64,000 bases of DNA. Origin: Marvinbryantia formatexigens DSM 14469 (GTDB lineage: Bacteria > Bacillota > Clostridia > Lachnospirales > Lachnospiraceae). This document shows, piece after piece, positions 29,360 to 37,924 of the stretch. Numbering within the stretch: position 1 is the first letter of the stretch; each line of letters opens with the position of its first letter. The stretch lies in assembly GCF_025148285.1 (NCBI RefSeq), contig NZ_CP102268.1, positions 3,327,001 through 3,391,000 of the forward strand. Direction: 5' to 3'. A program made the translations under genes and the position numbers. Below the pieces are notes generated by a model, which had not been told where the DNA came from, ran no database searches, and saw only the letters and a list, made by a program, of their open reading frames with translations.

Positions 29360-30457
29360 ATGAAACTCGGAATCGTGGGGCTTCCGAATGTCGGAAAAAG
29401 TACCCTGTTTAATTCCCTTACAAAAGCGGGAGCAGAATCCGCCAACTATCCGTTCTGCACGATTGACCCGAACGTAGGCGTGGTGGCGGTGCCGGACGAG
29501 CGTCTGCAGAAGCTGGCAGCGCTGTACAACTCTGTAAAGGTGACGCCGGCGGTGATTGAATTTGTCGATATCGCCGGTCTGGTAAAGGGCGCGTCCAAAG
29601 GCGAAGGGCTTGGCAACCAGTTCCTTGCAAACATCCGCGAGGTGGACGCCATTGTGCATGTAGTGCGCTGCTTTGACGACCCTAACGTCATTCATGTGGA
29701 CGGCAGCGTCGACCCGGTGCGCGACATCGAAACCATCAATCTGGAGCTGATTTTCTCGGACATCGAGATACTGGAGCGCAGGATCGCCAAGGTCTCCAGA
29801 GGCGCACGCAACGACAAGGCGCAGGCGAAGGAGCTGGAGCTGCTGAACCGTCTGAAGGAGCACCTGGAGCAGGGCAGATTGGCAATCACCTTTAAGACGG
29901 ATGATGAGGACGAGCAGGAGTGGCTCTCCGGCTACAATCTGCTCACCGGAAAGCCGGTCATTTTTGCGGCAAACGTGGCGGAGGACGACCTGGCGGACGA
30001 CGGCGCCTCCAACAAATACGTGCAGGAGGTGCGGGAGTTTGCAAAGGAGCAGGGCAGCGAGGTATTTGTTATCTGCGCGCAGATAGAGCAGGAAATCGCG
30101 GAGCTGGAGGAGGACGAAAAGAAAATGTTCCTGGAGGACCTGGGAATCGCCCAGTCCGGCCTGGAAAAGCTGATTCAGGCGAGCTACCATATCCTCGGTC
30201 TGATCAGCTATCTCACCTCCGGAGAGCCGGAAACGCGCGCCTGGACGATTAAAAAGGGTACCAAAGCGCCGCAGGCGGCAGGAAAGATACATTCGGATTT
30301 TGAGCGCGGCTTTATCCGCGCCGAGGTGGTCAACTACCAGGACCTTCTCGACTGCGGCAGCATCGCGGCGGCGAAGGAAAAGGGTCTGGTGGGACTGGAA
30401 GGAAAAGATTATGTGGTGAAGGACGGGGATGTGATTCTCTTCCGCTTCAATGTGTAA
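29360..30457 (+). CDS. ychF: Redox-regulated ATPase / Obg-like GTPase YchF
   Basis: 365 residues, full length. P-loop [15 protein letters not shown] (about 6-20), then [15 protein letters not shown] and [17 protein letters not shown] (G3). An alpha-helical insertion follows and the C-terminal TGS domain ends FRFNV. It binds the ribosome and prefers ATP in studied members. The start follows CAGGAGGATAAATAG. lgt begins 38 nt later. Confidence 0.97.
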   Translation: MKLGIVGLPNVGKSTLFNSLTKAGAESANYPFCTIDPNVGVVAVPDERLQKLAALYNSVKVTPAVIEFVDIAGLVKGASKGEGLGNQFLANIREVDAIVHVVRCFDDPNVIHVDGSVDPVRDIETINLELIFSDIEILERRIAKVSRGARNDKAQAKELELLNRLKEHLEQGRLAITFKTDDEDEQEWLSGYNLLTGKPVIFAANVAEDDLADDGASNKYVQEVREFAKEQGSEVFVICAQIEQEIAELEEDEKKMFLEDLGIAQSGLEKLIQASYHILGLISYLTSGEPETRAWTIKKGTKAPQAAGKIHSDFERGFIRAEVVNYQDLLDCGSIAAAKEKGLVGLEGKDYVVKDGDVILFRFNV

Positions 30458-30494
30458 GCGGTTCTTTGCCGGTGAAAAAATGGAGTGATGAATT

Positions 30495-31394
30495 TTGAGT
30501 GAACGGACGATTCTTTTTCCGAATCTGGGAATTACCCTTCAGAATGTAGGAAAAACAATCAATCTATTCGGATTTGAAATCGCGTACTATGGAATCATCA
30601 TTGCCCTTGCGATGGCGTGCGGAATCGCATTGCTGCTGCATGTGGCGAAAAAGACCGGGCAGAATGACGACCAGTATTTTGACGTCAGTCTGATTACGGT
30701 TATCACGGCGCTTCTGGGCGCAAGAATCTACTACGTAGTATTTTCCTGGGAATACTACAAAGACAATCTCCTGGAAATCCTGAATTTCCGGGGAGGCGGA
30801 CTGGCAATTTACGGGGGCGTGATAGCAGGCGCGCTCACCGTGTGGATCTACACGCGGGTAAAGAAGCAGAACTTCGGTCAGTTCGCAGATACCATCTGCG
30901 TCGGACTTGTCCTGGGGCAGGTTATCGGCAGATGGGGCAATTTTTTCAACCGCGAGGCATTCGGAGGCTATACGGACAACCTGCTGGCGATGGCTCTCCC
31001 GAAGGAAGCGGTGCGCGCAGGTGAAATCACGCAGGAAATGCTGGAGCATATACAGGTAATCGACGGAGTGGAATTTATACAGGTGCATCCTACCTTTTTG
31101 TATGAATCCCTCTGGAATCTGGCTCTGCTTATCTTTCTGCTGTGGTTTACCAGCCGGAAACATTTTCACGGTGAAGTGTTTTTGCTTTACCTCACAGGTT
31201 ACGGCATTGGCAGGGCATGGATCGAGGGGCTGCGGACGGACCAGCTTCTGCTGCCGGTGGTAGGTATCCCGGTTTCGCAGATGCTTTCCGTACTTCTGGC
31301 AATCGCCTCAGTGCTCATCATTGCCGTTCGGAGAAGAAAGGAAAGGAACCAGAAAAAAGATGAACCAAATCGAAAGTCTGAAAGTACAGATTGA
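30495..31394 (+). CDS. lgt: Prolipoprotein diacylglyceryl transferase
   Basis: 299-residue polytopic membrane enzyme that transfers diacylglycerol to the lipobox Cys of prolipoproteins. Signature GRWGNFFNREAFGG is at about 146-159 and the conserved HPTFLYES segment at about 198. There are roughly seven hydrophobic segments. The start is TTG at 30495 with GGAGTGA upstream; the ATG 7 nt earlier runs into a stop. Its end overlaps the small Spo0E-like gene by 35 nt. Confidence 0.95.
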   Translation: MSERTILFPNLGITLQNVGKTINLFGFEIAYYGIIIALAMACGIALLLHVAKKTGQNDDQYFDVSLITVITALLGARIYYVVFSWEYYKDNLLEILNFRGGGLAIYGGVIAGALTVWIYTRVKKQNFGQFADTICVGLVLGQVIGRWGNFFNREAFGGYTDNLLAMALPKEAVRAGEITQEMLEHIQVIDGVEFIQVHPTFLYESLWNLALLIFLLWFTSRKHFHGEVFLLYLTGYGIGRAWIEGLRTDQLLLPVVGIPVSQMLSVLLAIASVLIIAVRRRKERNQKKDEPNRKSESTD

Positions 31395-31515
31395 AAAGGA
31401 ACGCCGGAAACTGGAGGAAATGCTCAGTACCATGTCACTGACAATGGAGGATGTGCTGACGCAGAGCAGAGAGCTGGACAGATTGATGGAGGAATATATC
31501 GGTCTGACCAACTAA
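31360..31515 (+). CDS. Spo0E-like aspartyl-phosphate phosphatase, 51 aa
   Basis: Short helical hairpin protein MNQIESLKVQIEKE...TLTQ-like middle... ending SRELDRLMEEYIGLTN. The Ser-x-x-LD-x-L motif near the C-terminus is the signature of Spo0E-family phosphatases, which dephosphorylate the sporulation regulator Spo0A~P and block sporulation entry. It overlaps the 3' end of lgt by 35 nt in another frame, so translation is probably coupled to lgt; an AGGAA stands about 13 nt upstream. A strong terminator follows at 31570. Easily missed because of size; the family match is by motif only. Confidence 0.75.
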   Translation: MNQIESLKVQIEKERRKLEEMLSTMSLTMEDVLTQSRELDRLMEEYIGLTN

Positions 31516-31569
31516 AACAAAAAAACACAAGATAATGTGCGCGGGTTTGCACCAGAGACAACATATGGA

Positions 31570-31597
31570 AAAGTGCCTGGAAACAGGCGCTTTTTTT
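31570..31597 (+). terminator. Terminator after lgt/spo0E-like
   Basis: AAGTGCCTG-GAAA-CAGGCGCTT stem with a GNRA-type tetraloop, then seven T. It is followed within 20 bp by a second hairpin (31615-31637). Confidence 0.92.
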
Positions 31598-31600
31598 GTT

Positions 31601-31645
31601 GCCATGCATGCGACAAAAACGTCCAGTGGACGTTTTTTAGCTGCC
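31601..31645 (+). repeat. GTCC-AGT-GGAC hairpin element, copy A
   Basis: GCCATGCATGCGACAAAAAC then GTCCAGTGGACGTTTTTTAG. Perfect 10-bp stem (31615-31624 with 31628-31637), loop AGT, A/T arms giving terminator character on either strand. Related copies lie at 38001 and 62761. Confidence 0.75.
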
Positions 31646-31716
31646 AGAGCATCCGGAGGAAGCTGCCTGCGGCAGGCCCGGAAAGTGCAGAAGTTTAAAA
31701 AAAAGAAAAAAAACAC

Positions 31717-31745
31717 TTGTCATTTCCCTGAATCTGGTCTATTAT
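31717..31745 (+). promoter_or_regulatory. Promoter of the division and cell-wall cluster
   Basis: TTGTCA (31717-31722), 17-bp spacer, TATTAT (31740-31745). Start of transcription is expected near 31752, giving about 100 nt of leader to mraZ. Confidence 0.85.
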
Positions 31746-31755
31746 TAATGTGTAA

Positions 31756-31790
31756 GTGGAGAGAAGTGGTGGATTGTGGTACAAAATGGG
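31756..31790 (+). promoter_or_regulatory. Probable MraZ operator, 10-bp-spaced GTGG repeats
   Basis: GTGG at 31756, 31766 and 31776 and ATGGG at 31786, each exactly 10 bp apart, directly after the transcription start. In other bacteria MraZ binds direct repeats of about TGGGN spaced one helical turn apart upstream of its own operon, so this is most likely the autoregulatory site. Confidence 0.7.
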
Positions 31791-31852
31791 TGGAAAATCC
31801 CAGCAATCCCAATCCGCATCAGAGGGATGCGGTACGAAAGCAGGTGTGTCAT

Positions 31853-32284
31853 ATGTTCATGGGTGAATACAATCATGCAATAGACACCAAAGGCAGGCTG
31901 ATCATCCCCTCCAAATTCAGAGAAGAGCTTGGAGAAGAATTTGTGGTTACAAAGGGATTGGATGGCTGTCTGTTTGTATTTCCCAATGATGCATGGCACG
32001 AATTTGAGGAAAAGCTTCGTGCGCTTCCGCTTACTAATAAGAGCGCAAGACAATTTTCACGTTTCTTTGTGGCAGGCGCTACGCCGTGTGAGCTGGACAA
32101 GCAGGGGAGAATTCTTCTACCGGGAACGCTTAGAGAATTTGCTGGTCTGGAGAAGGACGTGGTACTGACCGGGATGCTCAACCGGATTGAGATATGGAGC
32201 AAGGAAAAATGGAGCGAGAATAATTCGTACGATGATATGGACGAAATCGCAGAACAGATGACAGATATCGGGCTTGTCATATAG
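31853..32284 (+). CDS. mraZ: Transcriptional regulator MraZ
   Basis: 143-residue DNA-binding protein of two SpoVT-AbrB-like halves that controls the division and wall cluster. MFMGEYNHAIDTKGRLIIPS (1-20) is the first half and ATPCELDKQGRILLPGTLRE (about 75-94) the second; both carry the D..GR...P core. Start at 31853 is chosen by family N-terminus and an AGGTG a few nt upstream. rsmH follows 15 nt later. Confidence 0.96.
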   Translation: MFMGEYNHAIDTKGRLIIPSKFREELGEEFVVTKGLDGCLFVFPNDAWHEFEEKLRALPLTNKSARQFSRFFVAGATPCELDKQGRILLPGTLREFAGLEKDVVLTGMLNRIEIWSKEKWSENNSYDDMDEIAEQMTDIGLVI

Positions 32285-32299
32285 CCGGGGGAGGACTGT

Positions 32300-33238
32300 A
32301 TGGAATTTAAGCATACCTCTGTACTTCTGGGAGAGACCATAGATGCTCTGAATATTAATCCGGATGGAATCTATGTGGACGGTACCCTGGGCGGCGGCGG
32401 ACATTCTTATGAGATATGCAGAAGACTGTCCGGCAGGGGACGGCTGGTCGGCATCGACCAGGATGCGGCTGCAATCGCAGCGGCATCGGAGCGCTTAGGG
32501 GAGTTTAAAGATAAAGTAACGATTATCCGCAGTAACTACTGCGAGATGAGAGAAAGACTGGCTGGCATAGGAGTGACAGGCGCAGATGGAATTATTTTGG
32601 ACCTTGGTGTTTCCTCCTACCAACTGGACACGGCAGACCGCGGCTTTACCTACCGGGAGGACGCACCGCTCGATATGAGGATGGACCAGCGTCAGACGCG
32701 CACGGCGAAGGACATTGTGAACGGCTACAGCGAGATGGAGCTATACCGCATCATCCGCGATTATGGAGAGGACCGCTTCGCAAAGAACATCGCAAAGCAC
32801 ATCGTGCAGGCACGGGAGGAAAAACCACTGGAAACAACTGGGGAGTTAATTCATGTGATAAAAGCGGCGATACCGATGAAAGTCCGAGCGGTTGGAGGGC
32901 ACCCGGCGAAAAAGACATTCCAGGCAATAAGGATTGAGTTAAATAATGAACTGGGAGTTCTGTCAGATTCACTGGATGATATGATAGAACTTTTGAATAA
33001 TAAGGGACGCATTTGCATCATTACATTTCATTCGCTGGAAGACCGTATTGTTAAAAATGCCTTCCGCAAAAATGAAAATCCCTGTATCTGTCCGAAAGAA
33101 TTTCCGGTATGTGTGTGCGGCAGAAAGCCGAAGGGGAGAGTCCTTACCAGAAAACCAATTCTTCCGGGCGAAGAGGAAATGAAAGAAAACAGCAGGTCAA
33201 AGAGCGCAAAGCTGCGTGTTTTTGAACGCGAAATTTAG
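32300..33238 (+). CDS. rsmH: 16S rRNA (C1402-N4) methyltransferase
   Basis: 312 residues (MraW). [13 protein letters not shown] at the start, [16 protein letters not shown]-binding motif (about 28-40), [26 protein letters not shown] and [12 protein letters not shown] are all present. The start follows GGGGGAGGACTGT. Second gene of the cluster. Confidence 0.97.
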   Translation: MEFKHTSVLLGETIDALNINPDGIYVDGTLGGGGHSYEICRRLSGRGRLVGIDQDAAAIAAASERLGEFKDKVTIIRSNYCEMRERLAGIGVTGADGIILDLGVSSYQLDTADRGFTYREDAPLDMRMDQRQTRTAKDIVNGYSEMELYRIIRDYGEDRFAKNIAKHIVQAREEKPLETTGELIHVIKAAIPMKVRAVGGHPAKKTFQAIRIELNNELGVLSDSLDDMIELLNNKGRICIITFHSLEDRIVKNAFRKNENPCICPKEFPVCVCGRKPKGRVLTRKPILPGEEEMKENSRSKSAKLRVFEREI

Positions 33239-33249
33239 GAGGAAGCAGT

Positions 33250-33753
33250 ATGGCTGCACCGCGCAGAACGGTAAATCAGAGGCAGGGTACGCGTCAGCAT
33301 ACCGACCGCCGTTATACAACTACATATATAGACGGCAACGTGGTGCGCCATATTCAGACCGCTCCGGGGCAGGAGCGCCAGCAGCGCGCGCGCAGAGCGC
33401 AGACGGTAAATACCCGCAGAAACCGCGAGAGGGCGACGAGCATGACAATGCCGTATGTGGCATTTCTCACTGTGGCGGCAGTCGCGACCGTATTTTTGTG
33501 CGTGCAGTATCTGCAGCTTCAGGCGCTCGGCACGACCTACCGCAGCGATATCGCGGCGCTGGAGAGCACTTTAAGCGAGGCAAAGCTTGTAAATGACAGC
33601 GCGTATGAGGAGGCGATTTCTTCCGTGAGCATGGAGGAAATCAAGGAGATTGCGGTAAACGAGCTTGGCATGGTTTATGCAAACGAGGGACAGGTGATTG
33701 TCTACAGCAGCCAGGACAGCGATTATGTCCGGCAGTATAATGAGATTCCGTAA
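33250..33753 (+). CDS. ftsL: FtsL/DivIC-type septum protein
   Basis: 167 residues. A basic cytoplasmic N-terminus (about 1-68, rich in Arg, Gln and Thr) is followed by one membrane helix (AFLTVAAVATVFLCVQYLQL, about 74-93). A short extracellular coiled coil and the conserved end (EIKEIAVNELGMVYANEGQV) follow. Sequence identity in this family is low; position between rsmH and a class B PBP makes FtsL the likely assignment, acting with FtsQ/DivIB to recruit and activate FtsW/FtsI. Confidence 0.8.
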   Translation: MAAPRRTVNQRQGTRQHTDRRYTTTYIDGNVVRHIQTAPGQERQQRARRAQTVNTRRNRERATSMTMPYVAFLTVAAVATVFLCVQYLQLQALGTTYRSDIAALESTLSEAKLVNDSAYEEAISSVSMEEIKEIAVNELGMVYANEGQVIVYSSQDSDYVRQYNEIP

Positions 33754-33781
33754 GCTGCAGAATACAGTGAAGGGTGAGCAG

Positions 33782-35935
33782 ATGGCAGCAAGAAAAAAAA
33801 GAGAACAGAAATTTACCAGAGAAATGCAAATAAAGCTTATGGCGATATTTGCATTCATTTTATTACTGCTTGTTATTTTAAATTTTCTTATCGCTTATAT
33901 CAATGCGAAGAGCGGTGACCAGTACGCAAAGGTCGTGTTGTCGCAGCAGACCTACGACAGCAAGACGATTCCTTACCGCAGAGGGGAAATTCTGGACAGG
34001 AACGGCAATGTTCTGGCGAAAAGCGATAAGGTATACAACGTGGTGCTGGACTGCAAGGTGATTAACAGCTCGGAGGACTATATAGAGCCGACCATCCGGG
34101 CGCTCACGCAGGTCTTCGGCCTGGAGGAGGCGGATGTGCGGAACCGTATTTCCAGTGAGGAGACGAAGGACAGCCAGTATCAGATAGTAAAATACGGGAT
34201 TACGCTGGAGGAAAAGCAGGCGTATGAGGATTACACGGACCTCTCTGAGGACCGCAGCCTTACACAGGCGCAGCGGGAAGAGCTGGAGAATGTGCAGGGC
34301 ATCTGGTTTGAGGAGGATTATGTGCGCTCATACCCGATGGACAGCGTCGCCTGCACGGTGCTGGGCTTTTCCAATTCCCTGAACGACGGTATTTTCGGAC
34401 TGGAAGCCTATTATGACGACGTCCTGAACGGCGTCGACGGAAGAGAGTACGGCTATCTGAATTCGGACCGGGAGCTGCAGGAGAATATTATCGACCCGCA
34501 GAACGGAAATAATGTCGTATCGACCATCGATGTCAATATCCAGCAGGTGGTGGAGAAATACATCGCGCAGCTTGAGGAGGAAAATAAAAACGGACCGCAG
34601 GAGAGCACGCAGGGACACGCCAGCAAAAACACGGCGGTGATTGTGGCGGACCCCAACACCGGCGAGATTCTGGCGATGGCGACGGATAAGAGCTTTGATT
34701 TAAACGACCCGCAGGATCTGTCGAGCTGGTACACGGAAAAAGAGCTGGCGGCGATGACGGACGAGGAAAAGTCGGAGGCGCTGAATGAAATGTGGTATAA
34801 TTTCTGCGTTTCAGAGGCGTTCGAGGTCGGGTCCACCTACAAGCCAATCGTGGTGGCGTCAGCGCTCGACAGCGGCAGCATCACGACCAGCTTCGGCGTC
34901 ACCTGCAACGGTTATCTGCAGCCGGTGGCGGAGGAGGATGCCATTGGCTGTACCGGCATCCACGGGGAGGAATCGCTGGGAGACGTTCTGAAAAATTCCT
35001 GCAACCCCGGCATGATGACCATCGGTATGGATATGGGCGTGGAGACATTCTGCGAATATCAGGATATTTTCGGTTTCGGAAAACGGACCGGTATTGATTT
35101 GCCAAACGAAAATTCCGGTTCCCTTCACGGAGTAAACAAGATGGGAATCATGGAGCTCTGCACCAGCTCCTTCGGACAGGGCTTTACGGCGACGATGGTG
35201 CAGGAGCTGGCGGCGTTCTGTGCCGTGGTGAACGGCGGCTATTATTACAAGCCGCATGTCGTGAAGCAGATTCTCGACGAGGATAACAGCGTGGTTTCCA
35301 ATATCGAGCCGCTGCTGCTTTCACAGCCAATTTCCACGAAAACCTCCTATCAGCTCCGCGAGTATCTGGAGCTGGTAGTTTCGGAGGGTACCGCGACAGA
35401 CGCGCAGATTGCAGGCTATGATATCGGCGGAAAAACAGGAACGGCGGAAAAGCTGCCGCGTGGAAACGGAAAATATGTAATTTCCTATATCGCTGCGGCG
35501 CCGATCGACGACCCGCAGGTGGTGGTTTACGCGGTCATTGACGAGCCGAACATTGAAAACCAGGAGGACGGCAGCTACACGAAAAATCTTGTGAAAAATA
35601 TTATGCAGGAAATCCTGCCGTATATGGGCATTTACCCGACCGGGGAGCTTACCGAAGAGGAGGAGCAGAGCCTTGGTATGCAGGTGGATACACAGCCGCA
35701 GACAGAAATGGAAGTGCAGTATGTGTACGACGAGTGGGGCAATCTGATGTATGATGAGACGACCTGGGAGCCGCTTACCGAGCTGGTACCGGTGGAGGTA
35801 ACAGAAAGCGGATATGAGGCGGACAATGTGTACGGCAATGTCACGCCGCCGGAGCAGTCGGACGACGGCACGGTGGACGAAAACTGGGCGGACGGCGCCA
35901 GCCAGGAAGAGCTGATATACGATGATGCCGGATGA
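33782..35935 (+). CDS. ftsI: Class B penicillin-binding protein, FtsI/PBP2B-like
   Basis: 717 residues: short cytoplasmic basic segment, membrane anchor (LMAIFAFILLLLVILNFLIA), dimerisation domain (YRRGEILDRNGNVLA), then transpeptidase. Active-site motifs: STYK (about 350), SCN (about 405), KTG in GGKTGTAEK (about 549). No PASTA domains; instead an acidic Glu/Asp/Thr-rich tail of about 90 residues. The start at 33782 follows GAAGGGTGAGCAG. Cross-links septal peptidoglycan with FtsW. A strong hairpin lies between this gene and the next PBP gene. SpoVD assignment cannot be excluded. Confidence 0.9.
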   Translation: MAARKKREQKFTREMQIKLMAIFAFILLLLVILNFLIAYINAKSGDQYAKVVLSQQTYDSKTIPYRRGEILDRNGNVLAKSDKVYNVVLDCKVINSSEDYIEPTIRALTQVFGLEEADVRNRISSEETKDSQYQIVKYGITLEEKQAYEDYTDLSEDRSLTQAQREELENVQGIWFEEDYVRSYPMDSVACTVLGFSNSLNDGIFGLEAYYDDVLNGVDGREYGYLNSDRELQENIIDPQNGNNVVSTIDVNIQQVVEKYIAQLEEENKNGPQESTQGHASKNTAVIVADPNTGEILAMATDKSFDLNDPQDLSSWYTEKELAAMTDEEKSEALNEMWYNFCVSEAFEVGSTYKPIVVASALDSGSITTSFGVTCNGYLQPVAEEDAIGCTGIHGEESLGDVLKNSCNPGMMTIGMDMGVETFCEYQDIFGFGKRTGIDLPNENSGSLHGVNKMGIMELCTSSFGQGFTATMVQELAAFCAVVNGGYYYKPHVVKQILDEDNSVVSNIEPLLLSQPISTKTSYQLREYLELVVSEGTATDAQIAGYDIGGKTGTAEKLPRGNGKYVISYIAAAPIDDPQVVVYAVIDEPNIENQEDGSYTKNLVKNIMQEILPYMGIYPTGELTEEEEQSLGMQVDTQPQTEMEVQYVYDEWGNLMYDETTWEPLTELVPVEVTESGYEADNVYGNVTPPEQSDDGTVDENWADGASQEELIYDDAG

Positions 35936-36005
35936 TGAGTGTCTGAATCCGCAGCGCGTCCGGACGGACGGAAGAGACAGGCAAAGCGGTAAATTATGGA
36001 CATAA

Positions 36006-36060
36006 CTCCGCGGAAGAATTCATAAATTACAATGAATATCTTCTGCGGAGCTTTTTCTTT
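36006..36060 (+). terminator. 18-bp hairpin with T-tract over the start of the next PBP gene
   Basis: CTCCGCGGAAGAATTCAT (36006-36023) pairs with 36032-36050 (one bulged A, one G-U), 8-nt loop, then CTTTTTCTTT. It has the form of an intrinsic terminator, yet the 3' arm contains GCGGAG, the likely ribosome site for a TTG start at 36059. It may act as terminator, attenuator or translation block. Confidence 0.75.
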
Positions 36061-37924
36061 GAGACTGAAAACTTTTCACAAAAAAAAGGTGGTCACGGTG
36101 TTTTTTGCCTGTGTGTTCGCGCTGGCGTTCCTGGCGGGCAGGCTGATTGACCTGATGCTGTTTGAATCGGAGTATTACGCGAAAAAAGCGCAGGATCTGC
36201 ACGAGCGCGAGCGCGATATCAAGGCGGCGCGCGGAAAAATTATCGACGCGTGCGGCAACGTGCTTGCCACCAACCAGACCGTCTGCACGATTTCTGTCAT
36301 TCACAGCCAGATTGAGGAGCCGGAGAGAGTGATACAGGTGCTGACGGAGGAGCTGGGGCTTCCGGAGGAGACGGTGCGGGCGCGCGTCGAAAAGCGCAGT
36401 TCTATCGAGCGCATAAAGACGAATGTAGCGAAGGAGACCGGCGATAAAATCCGGGAAATGAATCTGGCGGGCGTGAAGGTGGATGAGGATTTTAAACGCT
36501 GGTACCCCTACGGGACGCTCGCTTCCAAGGTGCTCGGCTTTACGGGCGGCGATAACCAGGGAATCATCGGGCTGGAGGTAAAATACGAGGACATTCTGAA
36601 GGGGAGCGACGGAAAGATCCTCACGCTCACGGACGCGCGCGGCGTCGAGCTGCCGGAGGCGGGGGAGAGCCGTCTGGAGCCGGTTCCCGGAAACGATCTT
36701 TATATCAGCCTGGATGCCAACATTCAGAAATATGCGGAGCAGGCGGCGGAAAAGGTGATGGAAAAAAAGAGCGCCGACCGCGTCTCCATCATTATCATGC
36801 GTCCGTCAAACGGAGAGATTCTCGCAATGACCGACGTGCCGGAATTTGACCTCAACAATCCATTCGAACTGAATATAGAGGTGGATGAGGAGAACAGCTC
36901 TGCCCTTCAAGCGGAGGAGACGCAGGGGGCAGCGGCGCTTCTGACGGAGGAGACGCAGGAGGCAGCGGCGCTTCTGACGGAGGAGGCGCAGGAGGCAGCG
37001 GCGCTTCTGGCAGAGGACGCCGTGGAGGCGATGACGGCTTCAGAGCAGCAGGACGCCTGGAACCGGATGTGGCGCAACGGCTGCATCAACGATACCTACG
37101 AGCCGGGCTCCACCTTCAAGATTATCACAGCCTCCGCCGGACTGGAGGCGGGCGTCGTCTCCCTTACCGACCAGTTTTCCTGTCCGGGCTTTAAAATCGT
37201 GGAGGACCGGAAAATCCGCTGCCATAAGGTGACGGGGCACGGCAGCGAAAACTTTGTGCAGGGGGCGCAGAATTCCTGTAATCCGGTGTTCATCGAGGTG
37301 GGGCTGCGGCTCGGCGTGGAGCGGTACTACAGCTATTTTGAAAAGTTCGGACTGCTGCAGAAAACCGGTATCGATTTGCCGGGCGAGGCGGCGACCATCA
37401 TGCATAAAATGGAAAATATGGGACAGGTGGAGCTTGCCACCGTATCCTTCGGACAATCGTTCCAGATTACGCCCCTGCAGCTTATCACCACGGTCAGCTC
37501 GCTCATTAACGGAGGCAGGCGCGTCACGCCGCACTTTGGCGTGGAGGTGCGCGACGGGGAGGGCGCGCTTCTGAAGGAGCTGGAATACCCGGCGGGCGAT
37601 GAGATTCTTTCGGAGGAGACATCGGAAACTCTGCGGTATATCCTGGAGCAGGTGGTGGACGGCGGCTCCGGAAAGAATGCCTACCTGGAGGGCTATCACA
37701 TAGGCGGAAAGACGGCGACCTCCGAGACGCTGCCGCGCAGCGCCAACAAATATATCTCCTCCTTTATCGGTTTTGCACCGGCGGACGACCCGCAGGTAAT
37801 CGGACTGTGTGTCATCCATAATCCGCAGGGCGTATACTACGGCGGCACCATCGCGGCGCCCGTTATCCAGGAAATCTTCGCAAATATCCTGCCCTATCTG
37901 GGGATTGAAAAAGACAATATGTAA
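36059..37924 (+). CDS. Second class B penicillin-binding protein, SpoVD-like
   Basis: About 621 residues from a TTG at 36059 (GCGGAG 8 nt upstream); an in-frame ATG at 36032 lies in the stem of the hairpin and is a poor start. Membrane anchor (VVTVFFACVFALAFLAGRLI), dimerisation domain (ARGKIIDACGNVLATNQTV), transpeptidase with STFK (about 350), SCN (about 405) and GGKTATSE (about 550), where Ala replaces the usual Gly of KTG. Residues 285-324 carry an 11-residue tandem repeat within the transpeptidase domain. Position after ftsI matches SpoVD in other Firmicutes, which makes spore cortex peptidoglycan; that role is inferred. Confidence 0.85.
   Translation: MRLKTFHKKKVVTVFFACVFALAFLAGRLIDLMLFESEYYAKKAQDLHERERDIKAARGKIIDACGNVLATNQTVCTISVIHSQIEEPERVIQVLTEELGLPEETVRARVEKRSSIERIKTNVAKETGDKIREMNLAGVKVDEDFKRWYPYGTLASKVLGFTGGDNQGIIGLEVKYEDILKGSDGKILTLTDARGVELPEAGESRLEPVPGNDLYISLDANIQKYAEQAAEKVMEKKSADRVSIIIMRPSNGEILAMTDVPEFDLNNPFELNIEVDEENSSALQAEETQGAAALLTEETQEAAALLTEEAQEAAALLAEDAVEAMTASEQQDAWNRMWRNGCINDTYEPGSTFKIITASAGLEAGVVSLTDQFSCPGFKIVEDRKIRCHKVTGHGSENFVQGAQNSCNPVFIEVGLRLGVERYYSYFEKFGLLQKTGIDLPGEAATIMHKMENMGQVELATVSFGQSFQITPLQLITTVSSLINGGRRVTPHFGVEVRDGEGALLKELEYPAGDEILSEETSETLRYILEQVVDGGSGKNAYLEGYHIGGKTATSETLPRSANKYISSFIGFAPADDPQVIGLCVIHNPQGVYYGGTIAAPVIQEIFANILPYLGIEKDNM
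36911..37030 (+). repeat. 33-bp in-frame tandem repeat, 3.6 copies
   Basis: Units at 36911-36943, 36944-36976, 36977-37009 and a partial one to 37030, encoding AEETQGAAALL, TEETQEAAALL, TEEAQEAAALL and AEDAVEA. They lie just before the SxxK active site of the PBP. Confidence 0.95.

Larger units (their letters stand above)
31516..31852 (+). other. Intergenic region lgt unit / mraZ
   Basis: 337 bp. Contents: terminator 31570-31597, repeated hairpin 31601-31645, promoter 31717-31745 and operator repeats 31756-31790. The mraZ frame stays open upstream to 31535 but that part overlaps terminators and is not coding. Confidence 0.7.

Noticed and set aside
31535-31852. N-terminal extension of mraZ
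   Set aside because: Open by chance, overlaps a terminator, a repeated hairpin and the promoter; MraZ proteins begin MFMGEY.
36911-37030. CRISPR-like repeat
   Set aside because: Units are contiguous without spacers, in frame, and inside a PBP gene.
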